DNA from: MFD01275-c22 sp963705885
GTDB lineage: Bacteria > Actinomycetota > Actinomycetes > JACCUZ01
Length of the DNA: 64,000 nucleotides
Assembly: GCA_963705885.1 (NCBI GenBank)
Contig: OY970120.1
Coordinates: 806,001-870,000 of the forward strand
Direction: 5' to 3'
Below, piece by piece: positions 31,752-40,331 of the stretch. Under the pieces are notes generated by a model that saw only the letters and a list, made by a program, of their open reading frames with translations, did not search any database and was not told the DNA's origin. A program made the position numbers and the translations under genes. How positions within the stretch are numbered: position 1 is the first letter of the stretch; each line of letters begins with the position of its first letter.

Positions 31752-32654
31752 CTAGGCGGGGTCCTCGACCTCGCCGGTGGCCACCTTGGTCACGGCGTGC
31801 CCGCCGAACTGGTTGCGCAGCGCCGCCACGGCCTTCATCGCCGGGGAGTCGTCCTGGCGGGAGGCGAACCGGGCGAACAGCGCGGCGGTCATCACCGGCG
31901 CGGGGACGGCGTGGTCGATGGCCTCCTCGATCGTCCACCGGCCCTCACCGGAGTCCTCGACGTAGCCGCGGATCGCGGACAGCTCGGGATCCGCCCGGAG
32001 CGCCAGCACGAGCAGGTCGAGCAGCCAGGACCGGATCACGGTGCCCTGCGTCCACGACGTGATGACGCCGGGCACGTCCTCGACGACGTCGGCAGCGCTG
32101 AGCAGCTCGAAGCCCTCGGCGTAGGCCTGCATCAGGCCGTACTCGATGCCGTTGTGCACCATCTTCGCGAAGTGCCCCGCCCCGACGGGGCCGGCGTGGA
32201 CGAAGCCGGCGTCGCCCTCGGGCTTGAGGGCGTCGAACACCGGCTGCACGGTGGCGACGTCGCCGGCCGAGCCGCCGACCATCAGGGCGTAGCCGTTGTC
32301 CAGGCCCCAGACCCCACCGGACACCCCGGCGTCGACGTAGCCCACGCCACGCTCGCGGAGTCGTGCCGCGTGGGCGGCGTCGTCGGTCCAGCGCGAGTTG
32401 CCGCCGTCGACGACGACGTCCCCCTCGCCGAGCAGGGCGGCGAGCTCCTCGACGGTGGACCGGGTGACGTCGCCGGCGGGCACCATCACCCACACCACTC
32501 GCGGCGACGGCAGCGCAGCGACCATGGCCTGCAGGGAGTCGGCGTCGCTGACCTCCGGGTTGCGGTCGTAGCCGACGACCGTGTGACCCGCCCGCCGGAG
32601 TCGCTCGCGCATGTTGCCGCCCATGCGGCCCAGGCCGACCAGTCCGATCTCCAT
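31752..32654 (-). CDS. gnd: 6-phosphogluconate dehydrogenase, short decarboxylating form
   Basis: 300 aa, the short type of about 300 residues that is often NAD-dependent, compared with 470 for the classical enzyme. N-terminal Rossmann motif GLVGLGRMGGNM, VVDGGNSRW, SGGVWGLDNGYALMVGG, catalytic Lys in GHFAKMVHNGIEYG. Converts 6-phosphogluconate to ribulose 5-phosphate and CO2. Its place between dnaN and recF is typical of actinobacteria. Confidence 0.94.
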   Translation of the reverse strand: MEIGLVGLGRMGGNMRERLRRAGHTVVGYDRNPEVSDADSLQAMVAALPSPRVVWVMVPAGDVTRSTVEELAALLGEGDVVVDGGNSRWTDDAAHAARLRERGVGYVDAGVSGGVWGLDNGYALMVGGSAGDVATVQPVFDALKPEGDAGFVHAGPVGAGHFAKMVHNGIEYGLMQAYAEGFELLSAADVVEDVPGVITSWTQGTVIRSWLLDLLVLALRADPELSAIRGYVEDSGEGRWTIEEAIDHAVPAPVMTAALFARFASRQDDSPAMKAVAALRNQFGGHAVTKVATGEVEDPA

Positions 32655-32715
32655 CGACGCCCTCCCTGCCTCTCCCGTGCCTTCGGTCGGTGTCGCGCTG
32701 CCCGCCGGGTGCCCG

Positions 32716-33855
32716 TCAGCCGGAGAGCCGGACCGGCATCAGCAGGTAGCGGTAGTCGTCGCCGGCCGTGGCGTCGGAGGCGTCCTTCCCGGCGAGGACC
32801 GCCGGGCGGGTCGAGGCCGTGAACCGCAGCTCGGCGTAGGCGCTGTCGAGCGCGCCGAGGCCGTCGAGGAGGTAGGCGGGGTTGAACGCGATCGAGATGT
32901 CGTCGCCGGTCATCTCCGCGTCGAGGGACTCCGACGCCTGCGCCTCGTCGCCGGTGCCGGCCTCGAGGGTGACCTCCGCGCCGGAGAAGCTCAGCCGGAT
33001 CGGCGTGTTGCGCTCGGCGACGAGCGCGACCCGGCGTACGGACTCGATGAGGGCGGCCGTGTCCACCGTCGCGACGCTCGCCGACTCCGTGGGGAGCAGG
33101 GACTTGTACTTCGGGAACTCCCCGTCGAGCAGCCGTGAGGTGGTGCGGCGGCCGCCCCCCTCGAACCCGACCAGCCCCTCGCCGGCACCGGAGGCCGCCA
33201 GGGCCACCGTCACCTTGTCGGCGCCGGCCAGCGACTTGGCCGTCTCGGCGAGCGTGCGGGCCGGCACGAGCGCGATGGCCGAGAGCCCGGACTGCTCCGG
33301 CGTCCACGGCAGGTCGCGGACCGCCAGACGGTAGCGGTCGGTGGCGGCCAGGGTGATCTTCTCGCCCTCGATCTCCAGGCGGACGCCGGTGAGGACCGGC
33401 AGCGTGTCGTCACGGCCGGCGGCGACGGAGACCTGGGCGACCGCCGCGGCAAAGGCCTCACCCCGCAGGGACCCCGACGCGCTGGGCATCTCGGGCAGGG
33501 AGGGGTAGTCCTCGACCGGGAGCGTGAGCAGCGTGAACCGCGAGGACCCGCAGGTCACGACGACCTTCGCGGCGTCGGTGGTGATCTCCACCGGCCGCGG
33601 CGGGAGGCTGCGCGAGATGTCGGCGAGCAGCCGGCCGCTGACGAGGGCCACCCCTGGCTCGCTGATGTCGGCCGCCACCTCGACCCGGGCGGAGACCTCG
33701 TAGTCGAAGCTCGACAGGACGAGCCGTCCGCCGTTGTCGGTGCTGGCGTCGAGCATCAGACCGGCCAGCACCGGGACGGGCGGGCGGGCCGGAAGGCTGC
33801 GGGCAGCCCAGGCCACGGCCTCCGCGAGGACGTCGCGCTCAACCCGGATCTTCAC
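32716..33855 (-). CDS. dnaN: DNA polymerase III beta sliding clamp
   Basis: 379 aa; ATG start with AGGAGGCGG upstream. Three repeated clamp domains; starts MKIRVERDVLAEAVAWAARS and ends MPVRLSG, the hydrophobic-cleft end typical of the clamp. Holds the polymerase to DNA. First gene rightward-to-left of oriC on the minus strand. Confidence 0.97.
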   Translation of the reverse strand: MKIRVERDVLAEAVAWAARSLPARPPVPVLAGLMLDASTDNGGRLVLSSFDYEVSARVEVAADISEPGVALVSGRLLADISRSLPPRPVEITTDAAKVVVTCGSSRFTLLTLPVEDYPSLPEMPSASGSLRGEAFAAAVAQVSVAAGRDDTLPVLTGVRLEIEGEKITLAATDRYRLAVRDLPWTPEQSGLSAIALVPARTLAETAKSLAGADKVTVALAASGAGEGLVGFEGGGRRTTSRLLDGEFPKYKSLLPTESASVATVDTAALIESVRRVALVAERNTPIRLSFSGAEVTLEAGTGDEAQASESLDAEMTGDDISIAFNPAYLLDGLGALDSAYAELRFTASTRPAVLAGKDASDATAGDDYRYLLMPVRLSG

Positions 33856-34264
33856 CGGCCACCGCCTCCTGTCGTCTGCTCGTGCGGGCTGCCGTCTCGG
33901 GCGGCCCGGTGAGCGCTCGGGGCCGGTGGTCCCCAGTTCGGCCGGCCCGTGATGTGTCGTGCCGATCCAACTCCATGATGTGGTGTGGTGGTCTCATCAG
34001 GGGTGGTGGATCCTGGGGACGACGCGTGTCCGTGCAGGTCAGACGCTAGATGCGCCTGGGGACAGCCTGGGTGCGCCGCTGCGGACCGGCCCCGGGGGCC
34101 TGTGCACGCAGGTGGTCCTCCACAGCCGTCCACAGGGTGTCCCCGGCCGCTCTCGGGTCCGTCCACAGGGTTGTCCCCATGGTGTGAACGCACCGTGTGG
34201 CACGGTCTGCGCAGCGTCGTCGGGAACGTGGGGCGAGCCGTGGCCGGCTCCGTCGCGTGGTGCG
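33856..34264. other. oriC: dnaN-dnaA intergenic region
   Basis: 409 bases without a gene. DnaA boxes relative to TTGTCCACA: CCGTCCACA at 34126-34134 and 34159-34167, TCCTCCACA at 34116-34124, TTGTCCCCA at 34171-34179, and weaker TGGTCCCCA at 33927-33935, and, on the other strand, TGGGGACGA at 34014-34022 and TGGGGACAG at 34057-34065. No perfect box. A slightly AT-richer stretch at 33950-34005 is the best candidate for unwinding. The position is the standard actinobacterial oriC. Confidence 0.85.
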
Positions 34265-35767
34265 TCATCCAGCGCGCGCCTGGGACTTGATGCGGTTGGT
34301 CAGCTCGGTGACCTGGTTGTAGACGCTGCGCCGCTCGGCCATGAGCTGGCGGATCTTCTTGTCGGCGTGCATCACGGTGGTGTGGTCGCGGCCGCCGAAC
34401 TGCTGCCCGATCTTGGGCAGCGAGAGGTCGGTGAGCTCGCGGCAGAGGTACATCGCGATCTGGCGGGCATTGACCAGCACCCGGGACCGGGACGAGCCGC
34501 AGAGCTCCTCCATGGACTGGCCGAAGTAGGCGGACGTCTGCGCCATGATCGTCGCCGCGGTGATCTCGGGCTGGCTGTTGTCGGGGATGAGGTCCTTGAG
34601 CACGATCTCGGCCAGGGCCAGGTCCACGCCCTGCCGGTTGAGGCTGGCGAAGGCGGTGACCCGGATCAGCGCGCCCTCGAGCTCGCGGATGTTCGTCGAG
34701 ATCTTGCTGGCGATGAACTCCAGGACTTCTGGGGGAGCCGCCAGTCTGTCCTGAGCCGCCTTCTTCCGCAGGATGGCGATGCGGGTCTCCAGCTCGGGCG
34801 GCTGGACATCGGTGATCAGGCCCCAGTGGAAGCGGTTGCGCAGCCGGTCCTCGAGGGTGACCAGCTGCTGCGGGGGCCGGTCGCTGGAGATGACGATCTG
34901 CTTGTTGGCGTTGTGCAGGGTGTTGAAGGTGTGGAAGAACTCCTCCTGCGTCTGCTCCTTGTTCTCCAGGAACTGGATGTCGTCGACGAGCAGGATGTCC
35001 ACGTCGCGGTAGCGCCGGCGGAAGGCCTCGGCCCGGCCGTCGCGGATGGAGTTGATGAAGTCGTTGGTGAACTCCTCGGAGCTGACGTACCGGACACGTA
35101 CCCCGTTGTAGAGGCTCATGCCGTAGTGCCCGATGGCGTGCAGCAGGTGGGTCTTGCCCAGGCCGGAGTCGCCGTAGATGAACAGCGGGTTGTAGGCCTT
35201 GGCCGGCGCCTCGGCGACGGCCACCGCGGCGGCGTGCGCGAACCGGTTGCTCGACCCGATGACGAAGGTCTCGAACAGGTAGCGCGGGTTGAGCCGGGTG
35301 GGCTCGCTCTCGCGGCGTGGTCCCGGCTCACGCCCGGTGCCGGCGGGCTCGTCGGTCGCGGTGGTCGGCTCAGCCGGCCCGGTGGTGGCCGGCTCGGGCC
35401 GCGGGGGCCCGCCGGCACCGACCGCCGGGCTCGAGCCGTCGGGGCCGGGCGAGGGCGCCGTGCCGTCCAGGCTCGGGTCCACGACCACGGCGACGCGCAC
35501 GTCGTGCCCGATCTGCTCGGTCAGCACCGAGGTGATCACCGAGCGCAGCCGCTGCTCGATCACGTCCTTGGCGAACTGGTGCGGCACCGAGAGCAGCGCC
35601 GTCTCACCGACGACGCCGTCGAGGCGGCTCAGGCCGATGAACGCCCGCTGCTGGGGGGTGACCGTGTCCTCGAGGACGGCCAGCGCGCGCTCCCAGGCGG
35701 CATCGAGGTCCGGGGTGCGCGCGGCGAGGTCGCGAGGGTCCAGGTCGGTCACCGTGTCGTCGCTCAC
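34265..35767 (-). CDS. dnaA: Chromosomal replication initiator DnaA
   Basis: 500 aa; GTG start with AAGGGA seven bases upstream. Domain I at 1-95, a Pro/Gly/Thr-rich domain II at 95-160, AAA+ domain III with Walker A GDSGLGKTHLLH and Walker B ILLVDDIQFLE, and the DNA-binding domain IV with GGRDHTTVMHADKKI. Opens oriC and loads the helicase. The DnaA-box-containing promoter region at 35851-36055 suggests self-control. Confidence 0.98.
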   Translation of the reverse strand: MSDDTVTDLDPRDLAARTPDLDAAWERALAVLEDTVTPQQRAFIGLSRLDGVVGETALLSVPHQFAKDVIEQRLRSVITSVLTEQIGHDVRVAVVVDPSLDGTAPSPGPDGSSPAVGAGGPPRPEPATTGPAEPTTATDEPAGTGREPGPRRESEPTRLNPRYLFETFVIGSSNRFAHAAAVAVAEAPAKAYNPLFIYGDSGLGKTHLLHAIGHYGMSLYNGVRVRYVSSEEFTNDFINSIRDGRAEAFRRRYRDVDILLVDDIQFLENKEQTQEEFFHTFNTLHNANKQIVISSDRPPQQLVTLEDRLRNRFHWGLITDVQPPELETRIAILRKKAAQDRLAAPPEVLEFIASKISTNIRELEGALIRVTAFASLNRQGVDLALAEIVLKDLIPDNSQPEITAATIMAQTSAYFGQSMEELCGSSRSRVLVNARQIAMYLCRELTDLSLPKIGQQFGGRDHTTVMHADKKIRQLMAERRSVYNQVTELTNRIKSQARAG

Positions 35768-36312
35768 GCGGTCATCCCTTCGTGTGCGGAGCGTAGGCTC
35801 CCGCGCACCGTCCGAAGCGGCCAGGGCGTGTCCCCGCGCTCATGACCTTGCCGTCCACACCGTCATCCACAGCCTGTGCAAATCGAGAGGTTGTCCCGAG
35901 ATGTCCGGGTGTGCGCTGACTCGTGTCCCCCTCGCGGACCTCCGGTCGGGGTCCGCGCGAGATGCCTGCCGACGGACGGGCAGAGGCTGGGGAAGGCCCG
36001 ACGACCGGCGTGACGCTAACAACGTGGCGGCTCGGGCAGCAAGCGGTTGTCCACAACCCGCCCGAGAATTTCTCGCGCCTCGGACGCCCGTGGTCGCCGC
36101 CCTCGTGCGGGAGCCGGCGGAGTTTGACCCGGAGCGTCCGCCGCCCGTACCGTGACCGGGGTCGCCTCGCGCGACGGCTGCTGCGGCCTGCCCGCCACCC
36201 ACTGTCTGTGCCGGTCGGTGGATCTGCGCCCGTCGGTCCGCATGTCGACACCACTGCCCAGCACGAGCCGCCAGTTCGAGCACCGCACGCCCTTCCCTCC
36301 GGGAGCCCACGA
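35768..36312. other. dnaA-rpmH divergent intergenic region with DnaA boxes
   Basis: 545 bases, no gene seen. DnaA-type 9-mers: a perfect TTGTCCACA at 36047-36055, CCGTCCACA at 35851-35859, TCATCCACA at 35863-35871 and TTGTCCCGA at 35891-35899. A TACGCT -10 candidate for dnaA lies on the minus strand at about 35790. The stretch therefore holds both promoters and probable DnaA binding sites; it could also contribute to origin function. Confidence 0.7.
36124..36153 (+). promoter_or_regulatory. rpmH: Candidate rpmH promoter
   Basis: TTGACC at 36124-36129 and TACCGT at 36148-36153 with an 18-base spacer fit a housekeeping-sigma promoter, leading to a 150-base leader before rpmH. Confidence 0.6.
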
Positions 36313-36450
36313 GTGAGCAAGCGCACGTTCCAGCCCAACAACCGCCGTCGCGCGAAGACGCACGGGTTCCGCCTGCGCATGCGCACCCGTGCCGGACGCT
36401 CGATCCTGGCCGCCCGGCGCTCCAAGGGGCGCTCGCGCCTCTCGGCCTGA
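36313..36450 (+). CDS. rpmH: Ribosomal protein bL34
   Basis: 45 aa, GTG start. Sequence SKRTFQPNNRRRAKTHGFRL and ending RSRLSA is the standard very basic L34. Component of the 50S subunit. Five bases before rnpA, the conserved pair. Confidence 0.98.
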   Translation: MSKRTFQPNNRRRAKTHGFRLRMRTRAGRSILAARRSKGRSRLSA

Positions 36451-36455
36451 CCGAC

Positions 36456-36812
36456 GTGCTGCCGGCCGGGTCCCGGCTGCGTCGCCGGGCCGACTTCACG
36501 GCTGCGCTGCGTCGCGCGCGCGGGACGCGGGGCGGGGGGCTCGTCGTGGTCCACGTCGACGTGGCACCCGGCGGCGACATGGCACCCGTTCCCCCCGCCC
36601 GGGTCGGGGTCGTCGTCTCCCGCGCCGTCGGGCCGGCCGTGACCCGCAACCTGGTCAAGCGCCGGCTCCGTCACGTCCTCGCCCGGCGGCTCCCGGAGCT
36701 GCCGGCCGGGTCCCGCGTCGTCGTGCGCGCCCTGCCCGCCGCCGGCGACGCCTCCTCGACCCAGCTCGACGCGGCCGTCGGTCGGGCCCTGGCCGGGAAG
36801 GCCGGGGCATGA
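36456..36812 (+). CDS. rnpA: Ribonuclease P protein component
   Basis: 118 aa, GTG start. Contains the RNase P protein signature RNLVKRRLRH with basic residues that bind the RNA subunit, and the central cleft strand RVGVVVSRAVG. Helps process tRNA 5' ends. Its stop overlaps the yidD ATG. Confidence 0.95.
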   Translation: MLPAGSRLRRRADFTAALRRARGTRGGGLVVVHVDVAPGGDMAPVPPARVGVVVSRAVGPAVTRNLVKRRLRHVLARRLPELPAGSRVVVRALPAAGDASSTQLDAAVGRALAGKAGA

Positions 36813-37135
36813 CGCCTCCGACGCCTCCGACGCCTCCGACATCGCCGATCGCGTGGCTGCGCCGGGCGGTGGTGGCCGTGCTCGTGCTGCCGATCCGGGC
36901 CTACCAGGTGGTCGTGTCACCCCTGCTCGGTCCGCGCTGCCGGTTCTACCCCTCCTGCTCCGCATACGCCGTCGAGTCGCTGCGCACCCACGGGCCCGGC
37001 CGGGGAACCCTGCTGGCCGGCCGCCGGTTGCTCCGGTGCCACCCCTGGAACCCGGGGGGGCTGGACCCGGTGCCACCCTCGACCCGCTCGGGCGCCGACC
37101 CGACCGCACGCGCGCCCCAGGGAGCCGGAACGTGA
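36809..37135 (+). CDS. yidD: YidD membrane protein insertion efficiency factor
   Basis: 108 aa from ATG 36809. Conserved IRAYQVVVSPLLGPRCRFYP, SCSAYAVESLRTHG and LLRCHPWNPGGLDPVP. Small membrane-associated protein that aids YidC/Sec insertion. The N-terminus codes for a Thr-Pro-Pro tripeptide repeated three times by a 9-base direct repeat. Stop overlaps the yidC GTG. Confidence 0.94.
   Translation: MTPPTPPTPPTSPIAWLRRAVVAVLVLPIRAYQVVVSPLLGPRCRFYPSCSAYAVESLRTHGPGRGTLLAGRRLLRCHPWNPGGLDPVPPSTRSGADPTARAPQGAGT
36811..36837 (+). repeat. Three tandem copies of GACGCCTCC in yidD
   Basis: Exact 9-base unit repeated three times just after the yidD start codon; in frame, it lengthens the N-terminus by Thr-Pro-Pro units. 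Confidence 0.9.
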
Positions 37136-38130
37136 CCGCACAGCTGCTCGAGCCGCTCTACTGGGTCGTCACCGGCATCATGGTGGCGTTTCATACCTTG
37201 TTCAAGAACCTCGGCTTCGACTCGGCGGGCGGGTTCGCCTGGGGCGGCTCGATCGTCGGCCTGGTCGTGGTCATCCGCATCTTTCTCATCCCGCTGTTCG
37301 TCAAGCAGATCAACGCGCAGCGCGGGCTGCAGATCCTGCAGCCGGAGATCAAGAAGATCCAGGCCAAGTACAAGGGCAAGACCGACCCGGAGAGTCGGCA
37401 GAAGCAGCAGCAAGAGATGATGAAGCTCTACAAGGACAACGGGACCAACCCGCTGGCCAGCTGCCTGCCGATCCTGCTCCAGGCGCCCATCTTCTTCGCG
37501 CTCTTCCACGTGCTCAACGGCATCGGGAAGGAGCCGGCGCTGGGCAAGGAGTTCTTGTCCAACTCCGCGGCGAATGAAGCCGCGGACGCCACCATCCTCG
37601 GGGCGAACCTGTCGGACCGGTTCCTGGGTGCCGAGGACGTCACCGTCCAGATCGTGACGGCCGTCATGATCATCCTGATGTCGGCGACGACGTTCATCAC
37701 GCAGAAGCAGCTGATGAGCAAGAACATGCCGGCCAGTGCGATGGACAACCCGTTCGCCCAGCAGCAGAAGATCCTGCTGTACGTCTTCCCGCTCGTGTTC
37801 GCGGTGACGGGCGTCAACTTCCCGATCGGCGTGCTGCTCTACTGGCTGACCACGAACGTCTGGTCGATGGGGCAGCAGTTCTACGTCATCCGACGCAACC
37901 CGTCCCCCGGGTCCCCCGCCGCCGAGGCGCTGGAGAAGCGACGCGCGGCCAAGGCTGCCCGGCACCATCCCGCGACCCCGGTCGGCTCGGACGGTGCCGG
38001 CTCGAACGGGTCCACGCCGACCGGGGCCACCTCGACGGGCCCGACGACGGGCGACGCGAGCTCTGACGGACAAGCCGACCCACGCCCGGGGGGGCAACGC
38101 AAGCAGCCGAAGAAGAAACGCAAACGCTGA
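37132..38130 (+). CDS. yidC: YidC/Oxa1 membrane protein insertase
   Basis: 332 aa, GTG start overlapping yidD. No large periplasmic domain (Gram-positive type). Five membrane helices; hydrophilic-groove Arg in the first conserved helix (VVVIRIFLIPLFVKQINAQR), then QPEIKKIQAKYKGKTDPESR, CLPILLQAPIFFALFHVL and the PIGVLLYWLTTNVWSMGQQ helix. C-terminal tail is Ser/Thr/Gly-rich and ends with KKKRKR, a ribosome-contact type basic tail. Confidence 0.97.
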   Translation: MTAQLLEPLYWVVTGIMVAFHTLFKNLGFDSAGGFAWGGSIVGLVVVIRIFLIPLFVKQINAQRGLQILQPEIKKIQAKYKGKTDPESRQKQQQEMMKLYKDNGTNPLASCLPILLQAPIFFALFHVLNGIGKEPALGKEFLSNSAANEAADATILGANLSDRFLGAEDVTVQIVTAVMIILMSATTFITQKQLMSKNMPASAMDNPFAQQQKILLYVFPLVFAVTGVNFPIGVLLYWLTTNVWSMGQQFYVIRRNPSPGSPAAEALEKRRAAKAARHHPATPVGSDGAGSNGSTPTGATSTGPTTGDASSDGQADPRPGGQRKQPKKKRKR

Positions 38131-38210
38131 CCGCTGCGCACCACGTCCCGACGCCGGGGCGACCGGCCGAGCCGCGTCCCGGCGCACCGACCCGATGAAG
38201 GAATCCTGCG

Positions 38211-38789
38211 ATGACCCAGTCCCAGCACGGCGTCGACGACCTCGAGATCGACGGCTCCGCCGGCGACGCCCCGGCCGCCGACGTGACCATGGACGAGGCC
38301 GCCAGGGTCGCCCCGGCTGCCGACACCGCGGGTAGCCCGGATCTCGAGCGAGAAGGCGAGATCGCCGCGGACTACCTCGAGGAGCTGCTCGACATCGCCG
38401 ACCTCGACGGTGACATCGACATGGACGTGGAGCGAGACCGCGCGGCAGTGTCGATCGTCGGCGGCGACCTGGACGACCTCGTCGGACGTGACGGCGTCGT
38501 GCTCGAGGCTCTGCAGGAGCTGACCCGGCTGGCCGTGCTCACCCAGACCGGCAACCGCAGCCGGTTGATGTTGGACATCGCCGGCTATCGGGCCGGCCGG
38601 CGGGTCGTCCTCACCGAGCTGGGCCGCCGCACCGCCGAGACGGTCCGGGAGACAGGGCAGCCGATCCAGCTGGACCCGATGTCCCCGTTCGAGCGCAAGA
38701 TCGTCCACGACGCGGTGGCCGACGCCGGCCTGACCAGCGAGTCGGAGGGCGAGGAGCCGCACCGCTGCGTCGTCGTGCTGCCCTCCTGA
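38211..38789 (+). CDS. jag: Jag / KhpB-like RNA-binding protein
   Basis: 192 aa, ATG start with GAAGGAAT upstream. Acidic N-terminal half (1-80), KH-like domain around 65-120, then an R3H domain (about 125-190; RRTAETVRETGQPIQLDPM, ERKIVHDAVAD). RNA-binding protein associated with YidC genes; in firmicutes the homologue influences cell elongation. Precedes rsmG by one base. Confidence 0.92.
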   Translation: MTQSQHGVDDLEIDGSAGDAPAADVTMDEAARVAPAADTAGSPDLEREGEIAADYLEELLDIADLDGDIDMDVERDRAAVSIVGGDLDDLVGRDGVVLEALQELTRLAVLTQTGNRSRLMLDIAGYRAGRRVVLTELGRRTAETVRETGQPIQLDPMSPFERKIVHDAVADAGLTSESEGEEPHRCVVVLPS

Positions 38790-38790
38790 G

Positions 38791-39483
38791 GTGACGCAGC
38801 CGGCGCCGGTTTCACGTGAAACCATCGGTCGCCGGCTCTTCGGCTCCGGCTACGAGACCGCGATCGCCTTCGAGGAGATGCTGCGCACCGACGGCGTGCA
38901 CCGGGGGCTGGTCGGACCGCGCGAGGCGGGGCGAATGTGGGAACGCCACGTCCTGAACTGCGCCGTCATCGCGCCGGCCTTCGCGCCGGCGGCCTCGGTC
39001 GTCGACGTGGGCAGTGGGGCGGGCCTGCCGGGAGTCGTCCTCGCGATCGCCCGACCGGACCTCCACCTCGTCCTGCTGGAGCCATTGCTGCGCCGCGTCA
39101 CCTTCCTCGAGGAGGCGGTCGCCCGGCTCGGCCTGACCTCGGTCGAGGTGCGCCGCGGCCGGGCGGAGGACCTGCACGGCTCCCCCGGCGTGGACGTGGT
39201 CACGGCGCGGGCGGTGGCTCCGATGGACCGGTTGGTGCGGTGGTGCCTGCCCCTCGCGCGACCGGGCGGCAGCCTGCTGGCGATGAAGGGGGCCCGGGCG
39301 GAGCAGGAGATGGACGCGGCCGGTCCGGTCCTCCGCCAGCTCGGCGCCACGGGATGGACGGTCGAGGTGCACGGGGCCGGTCTCGTCGATCCCCCGGTGC
39401 GCCTCGTGCGGGTCGTCGCGGGAGCACCGACTCCTCACGGCGCCGGTCGTGCGCCGGCACACCGTCGGTCGCCCGGGCGCTGA
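38791..39483 (+). CDS. rsmG: 16S rRNA (guanine-N7) methyltransferase
   Basis: 230 aa, GTG start. SAM-binding motif VVDVGSGAGLPGVVLA, then WERHVLNCAVIAPAF, EEAVARLGL and VTARAVAPMDRLVRWCLP, the GidB family pattern. Methylates G527 of 16S rRNA, target of streptomycin-resistance mutations. Residues 6-11 read PVSRET and are coded by a parS palindrome. The C-terminal 25 residues are Ala/Pro/Arg-rich and non-conserved. Confidence 0.95.
   Translation: MTQPAPVSRETIGRRLFGSGYETAIAFEEMLRTDGVHRGLVGPREAGRMWERHVLNCAVIAPAFAPAASVVDVGSGAGLPGVVLAIARPDLHLVLLEPLLRRVTFLEEAVARLGLTSVEVRRGRAEDLHGSPGVDVVTARAVAPMDRLVRWCLPLARPGGSLLAMKGARAEQEMDAAGPVLRQLGATGWTVEVHGAGLVDPPVRLVRVVAGAPTPHGAGRAPAHRRSPGR
38808..38823. promoter_or_regulatory. 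parS site 1 (inside rsmG)
   Basis: GGTTTCACGTGAAACC, a perfect 16-bp palindrome containing the universal parS core GTTTCACGTGAAAC. It is a ParB binding/loading site. Confidence 0.95.
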
Positions 39484-40084
39484 CCCCGAAGCACACCGCG
39501 CGCGGAACTGACGCGCTGGCAGCGCGGAGGCCCGGGTCGGCAGCAGAACGGATCGTCCACAACCGGTGCTGTCACCTGGCGCGTCGGGGGTGTCCCGCGT
39601 AGGGTTCGGCGTCAGCGTCACCCGTCGCCGGACATGAGACCGGCGACATCCCCCGCCTGTCGTCCGCCCTGTTCCCGCGCGCCCGGAGAGGACCTGCCGT
39701 GCCTGTCCCGTCGGCCCCGGCCCGCGCGGCCGGGCGCGGGTTGGGGTGGCCGGAATCGGGCCCCACCCGGGCAGGTCGGGCCGGTCTCGGCTGGCCCGAG
39801 CTGCCAGTGCGCGGCGGCCCCGCCGGCAGGGAAGGTGCCGACCGATCGACTTCCCCGGCTTCCGGGACGCCTGATCGCCTGAGCAGCACCGCCGCTGCCG
39901 GCCGCAACGGCACGGAGAGCTCCAGCAGTACCGACTCCGCCGGCGTACCACCGGCGGCCGGTGGTCCCGCCGGGTCCGCACCCGAGGGAACCGTGCTCGA
40001 GGCGGGGATCCGGGAGGTCCGACGCCCGGACGCGCCGCATCCGCCGGCCACCGTGACACACAGCGACCGTCCTCACGTCGAGCC

Positions 40085-40100
40085 GGTTTCACGTGAAACC
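40085..40100. promoter_or_regulatory. parS site 2
   Basis: GGTTTCACGTGAAACC, identical to site 1, extended to 18 bp of perfect symmetry (40084-40101). In frame with parA it would encode VSRET. Confidence 0.95.
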
Positions 40101-40210
40101 GAGCGCGATGCGCCTGAGGTCCCCGAGACCGATCGCACGGCGTTCGGACCTCATCCCGCACTGGCCGCGCTCGACGCGGCGGCATCTGCCGTGGCGGCTG
40201 CCGGCCGCCA

Positions 40211-40226
40211 TGTTTCACGTGAAACC
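40211..40226. promoter_or_regulatory. parS site 3
   Basis: TGTTTCACGTGAAACC: the 14-bp core at 40212-40225 is perfect and the left flank is the consensus T. 106 bases upstream of the favoured parA start. Confidence 0.95.
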
Positions 40227-40331
40227 GGCGGCGACGCGCGGGCCTCGGTGCCCCCATCCCCAAGCGCCACTGACAACGTCCTCGGCCGGCTCGGTCGGCT
40301 GGGCGGCGCATCGACAGCTGAGGAGTTCGCG

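Larger units (their letters stand above)
39484..40331. other. 848-bp region upstream of parA (long in-frame upstream reading) with two parS sites
   Basis: The parA frame stays open from a GTG at 39699, which has its own GGAGAGGA ribosome site, so a 547-aa ParA is possible. The extra 211 residues are Ala/Gly/Pro/Arg-rich with no domain. A TCGTCCACA DnaA-like 9-mer lies at 39553-39561. I judge the region to be mainly a centromere-like spacer, but it could be translated. Confidence 0.55.

Noticed and set aside
38812..40311. 499-aa minus-strand reading over rsmG and the parA spacer
   Set aside because: Antisense to rsmG, no domain, and interrupted by no recognisable start context.
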